Part shown: positions 1 through 8,257 of the stretch, piece by piece
How positions within the stretch are numbered: the stretch's first letter is position 1
Layout of the letters: every line of letters starts with the position of its first letter
Assembly: GCF_900108565.1 (NCBI RefSeq)
Contig: NZ_LT629971.1
Coordinates: forward strand, 2,604,001 to 2,668,000
DNA length: 64,000 bases
Source of the DNA: Mycolicibacterium rutilum
GTDB lineage: Bacteria > Actinomycetota > Actinomycetes > Mycobacteriales > Mycobacteriaceae
Reading direction: 5' to 3'
Notes under the pieces: generated by a model
What the model saw: the letters and a program-made list of their open reading frames with translations, nothing else
What the model was told of the DNA's origin: nothing
Databases searched by the model: none
Program-made: the position numbers and the translations under genes

Positions 1-530
1 TCGGGGTGGGGGAGCGCACGACACCTGCCGGCGCGGAAGCGTTGGCGCGCAGCCTGTTCGACGACGATCTCGCGCACACGGTGCTGGCCGTGCCGATCGC
101 GCAGGAGCGCGCACAGATGCACCTCGACACCGTGTGCACGATGGTCGACGTCGACGCGGTGGTGATGTACCCGGCGATCGTGGATTCACTGTCGGCGTTC
201 ACCATTCACCGCGACGGGAACGGCGGCGTGCGCATCGACGACGCGGCGCCGTTCGTCGACGCCGCCGCCGAGGCGATGGGGATCGAGCGGCTGCGGGTCA
301 TCGCGACGGGGCTGGATCCGGTGACGGCCGAACGCGAGCAGTGGGACGACGGGAACAACACGCTGGCGTTGGCGCCGGGGGTCGTGGTCGCCTACGAGCG
401 CAACGTGGAAACCAATGCGCGCCTTGCCGATGCGGGCATCGAGGTGCTGCCGATCGAGGCGTCGGAATTGGGCACCGGCCGCGGCGGCCCCAGGTGTATG
501 TCGTGCCCGGCGGGCCGCGACCCGCTCTAA
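1..530 (+). CDS. arcA: Arginine deiminase, C-terminal part (5' end outside window)
   Basis: The frame runs in from the window edge, so only about 175 C-terminal residues are seen of a protein normally near 400 aa. Arginine deiminase hydrolyses L-arginine to citrulline and ammonia in the cytoplasm. Visible active-site signatures of the guanidino-modifying enzyme family are the catalytic-His motif HLDTV near base 120 and the nucleophile Cys in the terminal GGPRCMSCP motif near base 494. The catalytic C-terminal half is therefore intact. Its position before pmt, rsmI and pabB matches the M. tuberculosis order (Rv1001 onward). The true start cannot be judged here. Confidence 0.93.
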   Translation, partial: GVGERTTPAGAEALARSLFDDDLAHTVLAVPIAQERAQMHLDTVCTMVDVDAVVMYPAIVDSLSAFTIHRDGNGGVRIDDAAPFVDAAAEAMGIERLRVIATGLDPVTAEREQWDDGNNTLALAPGVVVAYERNVETNARLADAGIEVLPIEASELGTGRGGPRCMSCPAGRDPL

Positions 531-580
531 CGGTGCTCGTTTTTGCGTCCAGGGCTGTTTCTCGGCCGCGGGAGCAGCCC

Positions 581-1438
581 TCAGCGCAATCTTCGCGGCG
601 GCTTCCAGCCCCGCCGAGCGAACGCCTCGTACGCGCGGTGCAGGATGAAGCGTCTGCTGTGTTCGGCGACAACGCGGATGTCGAGCCAGCCGCGCCGCTC
701 GATCAGCTCGCCGCGGCCGATGTCGTAGACGTACTGGCCCCGGTCCTCGCTGTGGTGCGCTCCCTCGTAATCGAAACCGACCTTCGGTTCGTCGTAACCC
801 ATGTCGATGTAGGCATCCTGAAAGCCGTCGCTCACCAGGATCTGCGTTCTCGGCGCAGGCAGGCCGTCGTCGATGAGGATCAACCGGACGCGCGTCTCCT
901 GCGGTGACTCCGCCCCACCATCCATCAGCGGCAGCGCGATGCGGGCGCGCGGTAAGCCTCGTGCCCGCGGGTAGCGCTCCGCGAGGGGCAGCACATCCAC
1001 GACGGTCAGCCCGGTGGCGCGTGCCAGCGCGTCGAGGTGGCGCACCGCGATGTCCCGAGGGAGGTGCCGAGCCAGATCGAATGCGGTTCGCTGCGGTGTC
1101 GTCACGGGCAGGCCGTCGATGAATTGCACGTCATCGGCGTCCATCCGCTCGTTTCGGACCACGATGCCATCCGGCGGACGTCCGTTCTGCCACAGCATCT
1201 CGACCGGTGTGGTCGCGTCGACGTATCGCGCACCGTGTAGCGCTGCGGCGGCACGCCCCGCGATGATGCCGTTTCGCCGTGACCACAGGAACGCGCCGTG
1301 GATGCGGTCCCGCAGCGTGGGCACAACCAGTTTCGACACATAGACGTCCGGAAACATCGCGCGGTAGTTCCAGCGCAGGCTCGCGCGCGTCAGCCCGCCA
1401 CCCGCCAACGCGGCGCTACCGATAAATACCTCCCCCAT
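581..1438 (-). CDS. AbiEi/DUF559-type hypothetical protein
   Basis: A 285-aa protein of a family common in mycobacteria. The N-terminal third resembles the winged-helix AbiEi antitoxin-like domain (GSAALAGGGLTR, then an RNA/DNA-binding-like basic stretch). The C-terminal part has a DUF559/Vsr-like nuclease-fold look: a YIDMGYDEPKVGFDYEGAHH stretch, then a conserved R-x-x-W-x-x-R region. I chose the ATG giving MGEVFIGS because homologues as I recall them begin this way; the frame stays open 33 codons further upstream. No AbiEii-like nucleotidyltransferase partner lies beside it, so a working type IV toxin-antitoxin pair is not supported. It lies downstream of pmt on the same strand with a 130-bp gap. 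Function unknown. Confidence 0.75.
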   Translation of the reverse strand: MGEVFIGSAALAGGGLTRASLRWNYRAMFPDVYVSKLVVPTLRDRIHGAFLWSRRNGIIAGRAAAALHGARYVDATTPVEMLWQNGRPPDGIVVRNERMDADDVQFIDGLPVTTPQRTAFDLARHLPRDIAVRHLDALARATGLTVVDVLPLAERYPRARGLPRARIALPLMDGGAESPQETRVRLILIDDGLPAPRTQILVSDGFQDAYIDMGYDEPKVGFDYEGAHHSEDRGQYVYDIGRGELIERRGWLDIRVVAEHSRRFILHRAYEAFARRGWKPPRRLR

Positions 1439-1568
1439 GCCGACGATGCTGATCGCCCGCGCCGACAACAACGCCCCCCCGTCGCCGTTTCTGCCTGTAG
1501 GGCTGTGGATAACGCTTACGAACGACCGTGAACGCAAAAACGAGCCGTCGGCGGCGCACCAAGCAGAA

Positions 1569-3110
1569 CTACCGCCAGGACGGCAGCCAGATCTGCATGT
1601 TCCACGTCGCCGGCGAGATCGGCAGACCCGTCAGGATCGGGTACATCCACGCGAAGTTCGTCAGCACCAGTGCGACATAGAAACTCACCGCGAGCAGTCC
1701 GAGCGTCCGCCGCTCGGCGTTCTGGTTCGGCTTGTACAGGATGTCGCCGAGGATCAGCGCGATCATCAACACCAAGAACGGCGCCATCGTCGCCGCATAG
1801 AAGAAGTACATCTGGCGGTCGATGTCGGCGAACCACGGCAAAAAGCCCGCGCTGTAGCCGACCAGCGCGACCGCGTACCGCCAGTCGCGTTTGACGAACG
1901 CCCGCCACACCGCCCACGCCAGCACCGGCACCGCGAGGAACCACATCGCCGGCGTGCCGACCAGCATCACGGCCTTCACACACGACTGCGCCCCGCAGCC
2001 GGGCACGTCCTGGTTGTCGATCGCATACAGCACCGGCCGCAACGACATCGGCCACGTCCACGGCTTGGACTCCCACGGGTGGTGGTTGCCGTCGGCGTTG
2101 GTCAGCCCGGAGTGGAACCGGTATGCCGCATACGTGTAATGCCACAGCGAGCGCAGCGCGTCCGGGATCGGCAGCGCGCTGTCCGGCCCGATCGACTGGC
2201 CCACCTCGTGACGGTTGACGCCCGTCTCCGAGGCGAACCACGGCGCGTACGACGCCAGGTACACCCCGAACGGGATCAGCACCAGCGCATACAGCGACGG
2301 ACCCAGATCGCGGCGGAACGCGCCCAGCCACGGCCGCGGCACCCGGTACTGGCGGCGCGCCACGATGTCGAACACCAGCGTCATCACGCCGAAGAACGCG
2401 ACGAAGTACAGCCCCGACCACTTTGTCGCGCAAGCCAATCCGAGCAGCACCCCGGCGCCGAACCGCCACCACCGCACGCCAAGGCGCGGGCCCCACGGTG
2501 TCTCGGTGATGCGGCCCTCGATCAGCGCGACGTGCATCCGCATCCGGACCTGGTCGCGGTCGACGATCAGACAGCCGAACGCGGCCACCACGAACGTGAC
2601 CAGAAACCCGTCGAGCAGCGCGGTGCGCGCCGCCACGAAGCTCACACCGTCGGCGATCACCAGCAGACCGGCGATGCCGCCGATCGCGGTCGACCGGCTG
2701 ATCCGGCGGGCGATCCTGGCGACCAGCACCACCATGATCACCCCACACACCGCCCCGGAGAACCGCCAGCCGAGCCCGGTGTAACCGAACAGCGCCTCGC
2801 CGATCGCGATCAGCTGCTTGCCGACGGGCGGGTGCACGACCAGGCCGTAGCCGGGGTTGTCCTCGACGCCGTGGTTGTGCAGCATCTGCCAGGCCTGCGG
2901 CGCGTAGTGCTTCTCGTCGAAGATCGGCGTGCCCGCATCCGTCGGCGAACCGAGGTTCAAGAACCGCGTCACGGCGGCCAACGCGGCGATCACCGCGGTC
3001 ATCGCCCAGCCCTGCAGGCGGTCCGCGGGCCCGAAGTCGGCGACCGGCACCTGCGGTGCTGGGCTGATGACCGGGACCGCGCGCGGCGCTTCGGTGGCGG
3101 GGGCGGTCAC
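1569..3110 (-). CDS. pmt: Dolichyl-phosphate-mannose-protein mannosyltransferase
   Basis: A 513-aa polytopic membrane glycosyltransferase of family GT39, orthologous by context to Rv1002c. It transfers mannose from polyprenyl-phosphate-mannose to Ser/Thr of proteins exported through Sec. After a short cytoplasmic tail come many hydrophobic helices; the first extracytoplasmic loop carries the acidic IFDEKHY motif near residues 63-69 that is typical of protein O-mannosyltransferases. Length fits the family (about 500-520 aa). The GTG start lies 7 nt after a TACGAT box on the same strand, indicating a leaderless mRNA. It diverges from rsmI with only 24 bp between the start codons. Confidence 0.95.
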   Translation of the reverse strand: MTAPATEAPRAVPVISPAPQVPVADFGPADRLQGWAMTAVIAALAAVTRFLNLGSPTDAGTPIFDEKHYAPQAWQMLHNHGVEDNPGYGLVVHPPVGKQLIAIGEALFGYTGLGWRFSGAVCGVIMVVLVARIARRISRSTAIGGIAGLLVIADGVSFVAARTALLDGFLVTFVVAAFGCLIVDRDQVRMRMHVALIEGRITETPWGPRLGVRWWRFGAGVLLGLACATKWSGLYFVAFFGVMTLVFDIVARRQYRVPRPWLGAFRRDLGPSLYALVLIPFGVYLASYAPWFASETGVNRHEVGQSIGPDSALPIPDALRSLWHYTYAAYRFHSGLTNADGNHHPWESKPWTWPMSLRPVLYAIDNQDVPGCGAQSCVKAVMLVGTPAMWFLAVPVLAWAVWRAFVKRDWRYAVALVGYSAGFLPWFADIDRQMYFFYAATMAPFLVLMIALILGDILYKPNQNAERRTLGLLAVSFYVALVLTNFAWMYPILTGLPISPATWNMQIWLPSWR

Positions 3111-3117
3111 GGTTGCG

Positions 3118-3123
3118 ATCGTA
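3118..3123 (-). promoter_or_regulatory. Leaderless -10 box for pmt
   Basis: TACGAT on the minus strand, 7 nt before the pmt GTG. It matches the mycobacterial TANNNT -10 with start-codon initiation. Its first two bases are shared with the rsmI -10 box on the other strand. Confidence 0.5.
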
Positions 3124-3127
3124 GGCT
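3122..3127 (+). promoter_or_regulatory. Leaderless -10 box for rsmI
   Basis: TAGGCT, 7 nt before the rsmI GTG. It overlaps the divergent pmt -10 box by the self-complementary TA dinucleotide. Confidence 0.5.
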
Positions 3128-3134
3128 GTGGGGC

Positions 3135-3971
3135 GTGACCGCCGGCCGACTACTCATCGCCGCCACGCCGCTGGGTCAGCCCTCGGACGCGTCCGCCCGC
3201 CTGGTCGACGCGCTGCGCACCGCGGACGTCGTCGCCGCCGAGGACACCCGACGAATCCGCACGCTGGCCCAATCGCTGCAGGTCACCATGTCCGGCAAGG
3301 TCGTCAGCCTGTACGACCAGAACGAGGCGTCCCGGGTGGCCGGGTTGCTCGACGACATCCGATCCGGTGCGCGCGTGCTGCTGGTCAGCGACGCCGGGAT
3401 GCCGCTGATCAGCGATCCCGGCTACCGGCTGGTGACCGCCTGCATCGACGCCGACCTGCCGGTGAGCTGCCTGCCGGGGCCGTCGGCGGTGACGACGGCG
3501 CTGGCGGTCTCCGGGCTGCCCGCCGAGCGGTTCTGCTTCGAGGGTTTCGCGCCCCGAAAGCAGGCCGCGCGCAAGACGTGGTTGACGACGCTGGCCGTCG
3601 AGCAGCGCACCTGCGTGTTCTTCGAGTCGCCCCGCCGACTGGCGGACACGCTCGCCGACGCGGTCGACGTGCTCGGGGCCGACCGGCGCGCAGTGGTGTG
3701 CCGGGAGCTGACCAAGACGCACGAGGAGGTGCTGCGCGGTTCGCTCGGTGAGCTCGCCGAGTGGGCGGGCGACGGCGTGCTCGGCGAGATCACCGTCGTG
3801 CTGGCCGGCGCGGTGCCGCGGGCCGACCTCGACACGCTGGTGGCCGAGGTCGCCGCGCTCGTCGACGACGGCATGCGCGTCAAGGACGCGTGCGCCCAGG
3901 TGGTCGCCGCCACACCGGGCGCCCCGTCACGGCGTGAGCTCTACGACGCGGTGCTGCGGTCGCGGCAGTGA
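3135..3971 (+). CDS. rsmI: 16S rRNA (cytidine(1402)-2'-O)-methyltransferase
   Basis: A 278-aa SAM-dependent methyltransferase of the tetrapyrrole-methylase fold. It 2'-O-methylates C1402 in the ribosomal P site. Signatures are the N-terminal LLIAATPLG strand-loop, the AEDTRR motif at 35-40 and the family-defining LVSDAGMPLISDPGY segment at 83-97. I chose the GTG start because it gives the standard N-terminus and lies 7 nt after a TAGGCT box; the same frame stays open far upstream only as a shadow of pmt. The 3' end overlaps the convergent pabB 3' end by about 45 bp. Confidence 0.95.
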   Translation: MTAGRLLIAATPLGQPSDASARLVDALRTADVVAAEDTRRIRTLAQSLQVTMSGKVVSLYDQNEASRVAGLLDDIRSGARVLLVSDAGMPLISDPGYRLVTACIDADLPVSCLPGPSAVTTALAVSGLPAERFCFEGFAPRKQAARKTWLTTLAVEQRTCVFFESPRRLADTLADAVDVLGADRRAVVCRELTKTHEEVLRGSLGELAEWAGDGVLGEITVVLAGAVPRADLDTLVAEVAALVDDGMRVKDACAQVVAATPGAPSRRELYDAVLRSRQ

Positions 3972-5174
3972 GCCGACGATCGCCGCGGCCTTGTGCAAAC
4001 ACTCGTCCCACTCGCGGTCGGGGTCCGAGTCGGCGGTGATGCCGCCGCCGACGCCGAGCACCGCGCCGCCTGCCGCGTCGAACTCCACCGTCCGGATCGC
4101 GACATTCAATTCGCAACCCGCCGCCGGTGAGGCCAAACCGACTGTGCCGCAATACACCCCGCGTCGATGCGGCTCCCATCCGGTGAGCAGCTGACGCGCC
4201 CGGGTCTTCGGTGTCCCGGTCACCGACGCCGGCGGGAACGTCGCGTCCAGCACGGTGGCCATCGGCACGTCGACACCCACGCGCGCCGCGACCGTCGACA
4301 CCAGATGCCACACCCCCGGCGCGGGCCGGATGGCCAGCAGTTCCTGCACCGTCACGGTGCCGACGTCGGCGACGCGGCCCAGGTCGTTGCGTACCAGGTC
4401 GACGATCATGATGTTCTCGGCGACGTCCTTGACCGACGTCCGCAACCGCGCGGGGTCGGCGTCGCGGGGCAGCGTGCCCTTGATCGGGCTCGACGTCACC
4501 GCCTCACCGTGCCTGCCCAGGAACAGTTCCGGCGACAACGACGCGACGGCGCCCCACGTCCCGGCGACGAACGCCGCCCTCGCCGGGTTCGTGCGGTGCA
4601 CGGCGTCGACGAAGAAGTCGAGCGGCGTGCCGGTCAACCGGCCGCGGAACTGCGTGCACACACACGCCTGGTACACCTCGCCGGCGGTGATCGCCTCCAG
4701 GCACTCCAGCACTCCGCGGCGGTGCGCGTCGCGGTCGGCGCCGCCCCAGGCGATCTCGGCCGGCCGGGGCGCGACGGGCATCGTGACCGCCTCGGCAACC
4801 CAGCGCGGAATCGTTGCGCCGCTGAGGCTTTCGAACCACCAGAGCCCGTCAGAGTCCTGGCGCAGCACACAATCGGACCATCCGCCGGCCGCCTCCGGTA
4901 CCCGAGGGCCGCACCCGTCGGCGGCCGCGTCCGGGTACGACAGATAGCCGAACCAGCCTCCGCCCACGGCATCTCCCGATCCCGCAGCGACGTCGAACGC
5001 GCGCGCCGGTACCACCGCGGACACGTCGACGGTCGGCGCGATGACGGCTCGAGAGTCGAACCACTCGCCGATCAGCGCGGCGGGCGGCGCCAACCCCTCA
5101 CGGGCCGCCGCGTGACCGAGCGCGCGCAGTACCGCCGGGGCGTCGCCCAGGTCGCCGAGCCGGTCGATCCGCAC
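3927..5174 (-). CDS. pabB: Aminodeoxychorismate synthase component I
   Basis: A 415-aa chorismate-binding enzyme of the anthranilate synthase component I family. It aminates chorismate to 4-amino-4-deoxychorismate for folate synthesis. The C-terminal catalytic domain shows SLSPELFL, the SSPIKGTLPR substrate motif and the PPASVTGTPK motif typical of PabB/TrpE. PabB rather than TrpE is inferred from synteny (Rv1005c lies after rsmI in M. tuberculosis) and the short N-terminal region. GTG start. No glutaminase partner (pabA) is adjacent, as usual in mycobacteria. It converges on and slightly overlaps rsmI. Confidence 0.93.
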   Translation of the reverse strand: MRIDRLGDLGDAPAVLRALGHAAAREGLAPPAALIGEWFDSRAVIAPTVDVSAVVPARAFDVAAGSGDAVGGGWFGYLSYPDAAADGCGPRVPEAAGGWSDCVLRQDSDGLWWFESLSGATIPRWVAEAVTMPVAPRPAEIAWGGADRDAHRRGVLECLEAITAGEVYQACVCTQFRGRLTGTPLDFFVDAVHRTNPARAAFVAGTWGAVASLSPELFLGRHGEAVTSSPIKGTLPRDADPARLRTSVKDVAENIMIVDLVRNDLGRVADVGTVTVQELLAIRPAPGVWHLVSTVAARVGVDVPMATVLDATFPPASVTGTPKTRARQLLTGWEPHRRGVYCGTVGLASPAAGCELNVAIRTVEFDAAGGAVLGVGGGITADSDPDREWDECLHKAAAIVGSLPRPQHRVVELTP

Positions 5175-5186
5175 CGCCTCAGCTTG

Positions 5187-6089
5187 TCAGATGTGCCGCG
5201 TGATCTCGCGCGGGATGTCCACGCCCGCCAGCTTGTCCGGGTTGCGCATCGCGTAGAAGTGCGAGATCCGCCCGTCGGTGATCTCGACGGTGACGATGCC
5301 CTCGAAGCTGTCGCCGAGGTAGAGCTTGAGCGCCGGGGCGTTGTTGTACATCGCGGGCTCGACCCGGCCGGCCTCGCCGGCCACCCTGACCAGCCCGATG
5401 AGCACCCGCGCGACCTTCTCGGCGCCGACGACGGGGCGTCGGGCGGCGCTGACCTTGCCGTCGCTGTCAGCGGTCCAGGTGACGTCCTCGGTCAGCATCT
5501 CGAGCAGGCCGTCGAAGTCACCGCCGGCGGCCGCGGCGAAGAACCGCGCGGTCAGTTCCGCCGACGCCTTCGGGTCGACGGGGTCGTAGCGTTTGCGGCG
5601 CGACTGCACGTGTTCGCGGGCGCGGTGGGCCATCTGACGCACCGCCGGCACCGAGCTGTCGACGGCCGAAGCGATTGCGTCGTAGTCGAACCCGAACACC
5701 TCACGCAACACGAACACCGCGCGCTCGTCCGGGCTCAGCGTCTCCAGCACCACCAGCATCGCCATCGACACCGACTCGGCCAGCATCACATCGGCCGACG
5801 CGTCGGTCTGCTCGACGAGCAGCGGTTCGGGCAGCCACGGACCGATGTAGTCCTCGCGCCTGCGCGACTGTGCGCGTAGCGCGTTGATCGATTGCCGGGT
5901 GACGAGCTGGGCGAGGTAGGCCTTGGTGTCACGCACCGTCGTCAGGTCCACCTCGGCCCAGCGCAGGTAACTCTCCTGCAGCACGTCGTCGGATTCGGTT
6001 GCGCTGCCCAGGATCTCGTAGGCGATCGTGAACAGCAGCGGACGCAGCAGCGTGAACCGTTCGGCGTGTTCGTCACCCGGGGCGCTCAT
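5187..6089 (-). CDS. ECF41-type RNA polymerase sigma factor (SigJ-like), copy 1
   Basis: A 300-aa extracytoplasmic-function sigma factor with a fused C-terminal SnoaL-like regulatory domain. Sigma region 2 lies around residues 10-75 and region 4 around 115-165 with its helix-turn-helix. The linker and C-terminal signatures of group ECF41 are present: WLPEPL at 85-90, DSDGKV at 208-213 (usual form DGGGK) and NPDKL at 283-287. ECF41 factors lack a classic anti-sigma gene; the fused domain controls activity. The ATG overlaps the stop of the preceding oxidoreductase in an ATGA junction, so the two are translationally coupled. A longer frame upstream is only an overlap with that gene. Close paralogue of the sigma factor at 7,355. 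Confidence 0.92.
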   Translation of the reverse strand: MSAPGDEHAERFTLLRPLLFTIAYEILGSATESDDVLQESYLRWAEVDLTTVRDTKAYLAQLVTRQSINALRAQSRRREDYIGPWLPEPLLVEQTDASADVMLAESVSMAMLVVLETLSPDERAVFVLREVFGFDYDAIASAVDSSVPAVRQMAHRAREHVQSRRKRYDPVDPKASAELTARFFAAAAGGDFDGLLEMLTEDVTWTADSDGKVSAARRPVVGAEKVARVLIGLVRVAGEAGRVEPAMYNNAPALKLYLGDSFEGIVTVEITDGRISHFYAMRNPDKLAGVDIPREITRHI

Positions 6090-7249
6090 CGCGCGGGCAC
6101 CGCCTGCGCGGCCACTTGGGCGCGGTGCGGGTTCGTCTTCCAGGAGTACGAACCCGGCTTGTCGGCCTCGCCGCGCATCCACTTGAGCGTGTAGCGGCAG
6201 ACCTGCTCCTTGATCAGCGCGCCGGCGCGGCCGCCGACGTACCACCGACGCGGCGTGTCGTCGACGTCGGCGAACTGGAAGATCCCCGCCGCGCGGCCGA
6301 GGCTGATGCACTGCCCGGCCATCGCGTGGTTGACGGCGGCCGGGTCGGCGCCGCCCATGCGGGCCAGCACCGTGTTCGCGGCCTGCGCGCCCAGCGGCAG
6401 CGCGGCCTGGCAGCTCATCCGCCACGGCGCGTTCGACGGGGACACCGCGTCACCGGCACCGATGACGCGCGGATCGGCGAGGCTGGTCAGCGTCTCGTCG
6501 GTCAGCAGCCGGCCGAGCCCGTCGGTGGGCAGTCCGCTGGCCGCGGCCAGTCCCGGCACGCCGAAGCCCGCGGTCCACACCGTCACCGCGCTCGGCACCT
6601 CGCGCCCTGACGCCAGCACCACGCGGTCGGCCCGCACCTCGGCGACCGCGCTGCCCTCCACGACGGCGACGCCGAGTTTGGCCAGCCGCTTGGCGATGCT
6701 GCGGCGGCCGCTGTCGGCCAGCGACGGTCCGAGCACGTCGGTCACCAGCGTGACGGGGCGGCCGGCCTCGGCGAACTCGGTCGCGGCCTCGATTCCGGTG
6801 AGGCCGCCGCCGACCACCACCAGCGGCGCCGGGACGGGCACGTCGGCCAGTCGGGCGGCCAACCGCTGCGCCTGCTCCAATTCGCCGATGGGATAGCTGA
6901 ATTCGGCGGCACCCGGCACCGCGGCGGGCACCGTCCCGGTGCTGCCGACGGCGTACACCAGGTAGTCGTAGGTCAGCGAGCCGCCGGAGGCCAGCGCGAC
7001 GGTGCGGTTCGAGGTGTCGATTCGCTCGGCGCCGTCGACCACCAGCCGCACGGTGTCGGCCAGCACGGTCGCGTAGTCGGCGACGGCGTCGTCGTTGCCC
7101 GCCACGAGCTGGTGTAGCCGGATCCGTTCGACGAACGCGGGCCGCGGGTTCACCAGCGTGACGGAAGCGTGCGGGGCCAGCCGGTTGGCGGTCATCACTC
7201 CGGCGTACCCGCCGCCGAGGACGACGACGGTGGTGTGGTGTTCGGTCAT
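6086..7249 (-). CDS. FAD-dependent NAD(P)H dehydrogenase (NDH-2-like), copy 1
   Basis: A 387-aa two-dinucleotide-fold flavoprotein of the pyridine nucleotide-disulfide oxidoreductase family. The FAD-binding GGGYAG motif is at 12-17, and a second Rossmann motif (VVVGGGLTGIE) near residue 145 binds NAD(P)H. A TWTAGFGVP-like segment and the conserved IGAGDA FAD motif follow. The substrate acceptor is not evident; it may reduce quinones or a small electrophile. I chose the ATG because AGGAG lies 7-8 nt upstream. It is first in an operon with the ECF41 sigma gene, which fits the known pairing of ECF41 factors with an oxidoreductase-type target gene. A TGTCACA-N16-TGTC promoter lies upstream. Paralogue of the gene at 8,254. 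Confidence 0.88.
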   Translation of the reverse strand: MTEHHTTVVVLGGGYAGVMTANRLAPHASVTLVNPRPAFVERIRLHQLVAGNDDAVADYATVLADTVRLVVDGAERIDTSNRTVALASGGSLTYDYLVYAVGSTGTVPAAVPGAAEFSYPIGELEQAQRLAARLADVPVPAPLVVVGGGLTGIEAATEFAEAGRPVTLVTDVLGPSLADSGRRSIAKRLAKLGVAVVEGSAVAEVRADRVVLASGREVPSAVTVWTAGFGVPGLAAASGLPTDGLGRLLTDETLTSLADPRVIGAGDAVSPSNAPWRMSCQAALPLGAQAANTVLARMGGADPAAVNHAMAGQCISLGRAAGIFQFADVDDTPRRWYVGGRAGALIKEQVCRYTLKWMRGEADKPGSYSWKTNPHRAQVAAQAVPAR

Positions 7250-7300
7250 GTCGGTCTCCTGTCGGTCATCCGGCTCCGCGTCGAGCCGGTCTGACCTCAA

Positions 7301-7327
7301 GACACCGGGCACCTACGGAGTGTGACA
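7301..7327 (-). promoter_or_regulatory. ECF41-type promoter of module 1
   Basis: On the minus strand, TGTCACA, a 16-nt spacer, then TGTC followed by TTGAGG. The reported ECF41 consensus is TGTCACA-N16-CGTC. The promoter lies about 50 bp upstream of the oxidoreductase start and is matched by an almost identical element before module 2, suggesting autoregulation by the ECF41 factors. Confidence 0.75.
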
Positions 7328-7354
7328 GCCCGCCGGCGAATGTGGCACACATCA

Positions 7355-8257
7355 CTACCGGGTGATCCGGCGCGGCACCGTGATGCCTGCGAGCTTGTCC
7401 GGGTTGCGCATCGCGTAGAGGTTGGTGATCTGGTCGTCGACCACCTCGAACACGAACAGGCCCTCGAGGTGCTCGCCGGTGTAGACGACGACGGCGGGCG
7501 CGCTGTTGTAGGTGGCGGTCTCGATCCGGAGTTCCGGGGTCTCGCGGGCCACCTGGAACAGCCGGGTCATCAGCGCGGCCACCCGGCGGGCGCCGACGAC
7601 CGGCCTGCGGATCGCCGTGGCCTTGCCGCCGTGGTCGGCGGTCCACGTCACGCGCGGGGCCAGCAGCGACATCAGCCCGTCCATGTCGCCGGTGGCCGCC
7701 GCGGTCAGGAACTGCTCGGTGATCTGCGCGGTGCGCTCGGCGTCGACGGGCCCGAACCGGTTGCGGCGGGCGTGGACGTGTTCGCGGGCGCGGTGCGCCA
7801 TCTGGCGCACCGCCGACACCGACCGCCCGACCGCCGCAGCGACGTCGTCGTAGTCGAAGTCGAACACCTCGCGCAGCACGAACACCGCGCGCTCGTCGGG
7901 CGTCAGCGTCTCCAACACCACGAGCATGGCCATCGACACCGACTCGGCGAGCACCACGTCCTCGGAGGCGTCGCGCGAGTCGAGCAGCAGCGGTTCGGGC
8001 AGCCACGGGCCGACGTACTCCTCGCGGCGACGTGCCCTGGCCCGCAGCGCGTTGAGCGCCTCACGCGTCACCAGCTGCGCGAGATACGACTTCGTGTCGC
8101 GCACGGTGGCCAGGTCCACGTCGGCCCACCGCAGATAGCTGTCCTGCAGCACATCGTCGGATTCCGTTGTGCTGCCCAGGATCTCGTAGGCGATCGTGAA
8201 CAGCAGCGGCCGCAGCAGCGTGAACCGCTCGGCATGTTCGCCTCCGGAGGCCGTCAC
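7355..8257 (-). CDS. ECF41-type RNA polymerase sigma factor (SigJ-like), copy 2
   Basis: A 300-aa protein, the same length as copy 1 and clearly paralogous along its whole length (shared HAERFTLLRPLLFTIAYEIL start region). Sigma2 is at about 10-75, WLPEPL at 85-90, sigma4 at about 115-165, DHGGKA at 208-213 and NPDKL at 285-289. This copy has the DxGGK form closer to the ECF41 norm than copy 1. The GTG start overlaps the stop of the preceding oxidoreductase (GTGA); longer frames to the 5' side are shadows of that gene. No separate anti-sigma factor is encoded. Probably controls itself and its oxidoreductase, and may cross-talk with module 1 given the near-identical promoters. Confidence 0.92.
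   Translation of the reverse strand: MTASGGEHAERFTLLRPLLFTIAYEILGSTTESDDVLQDSYLRWADVDLATVRDTKSYLAQLVTREALNALRARARRREEYVGPWLPEPLLLDSRDASEDVVLAESVSMAMLVVLETLTPDERAVFVLREVFDFDYDDVAAAVGRSVSAVRQMAHRAREHVHARRNRFGPVDAERTAQITEQFLTAAATGDMDGLMSLLAPRVTWTADHGGKATAIRRPVVGARRVAALMTRLFQVARETPELRIETATYNSAPAVVVYTGEHLEGLFVFEVVDDQITNLYAMRNPDKLAGITVPRRITR

Noticed and set aside
581-1438. AbiE-type toxin-antitoxin system
   Set aside because: Only an AbiEi-like domain protein is present; no AbiEii nucleotidyltransferase toxin is adjacent.
1437-3134. Long open frame on the plus strand continuous with rsmI (844 codons in total)
   Set aside because: It is antisense to pmt, extremely Arg/His/Gln-rich and has no family features. 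rsmI starts at the GTG at 3,135.
4167-5879. 570-codon plus-strand frame over pabB and the first sigma gene
   Set aside because: Spans two genes on the opposite strand, with Arg-rich composition and no conserved motif.
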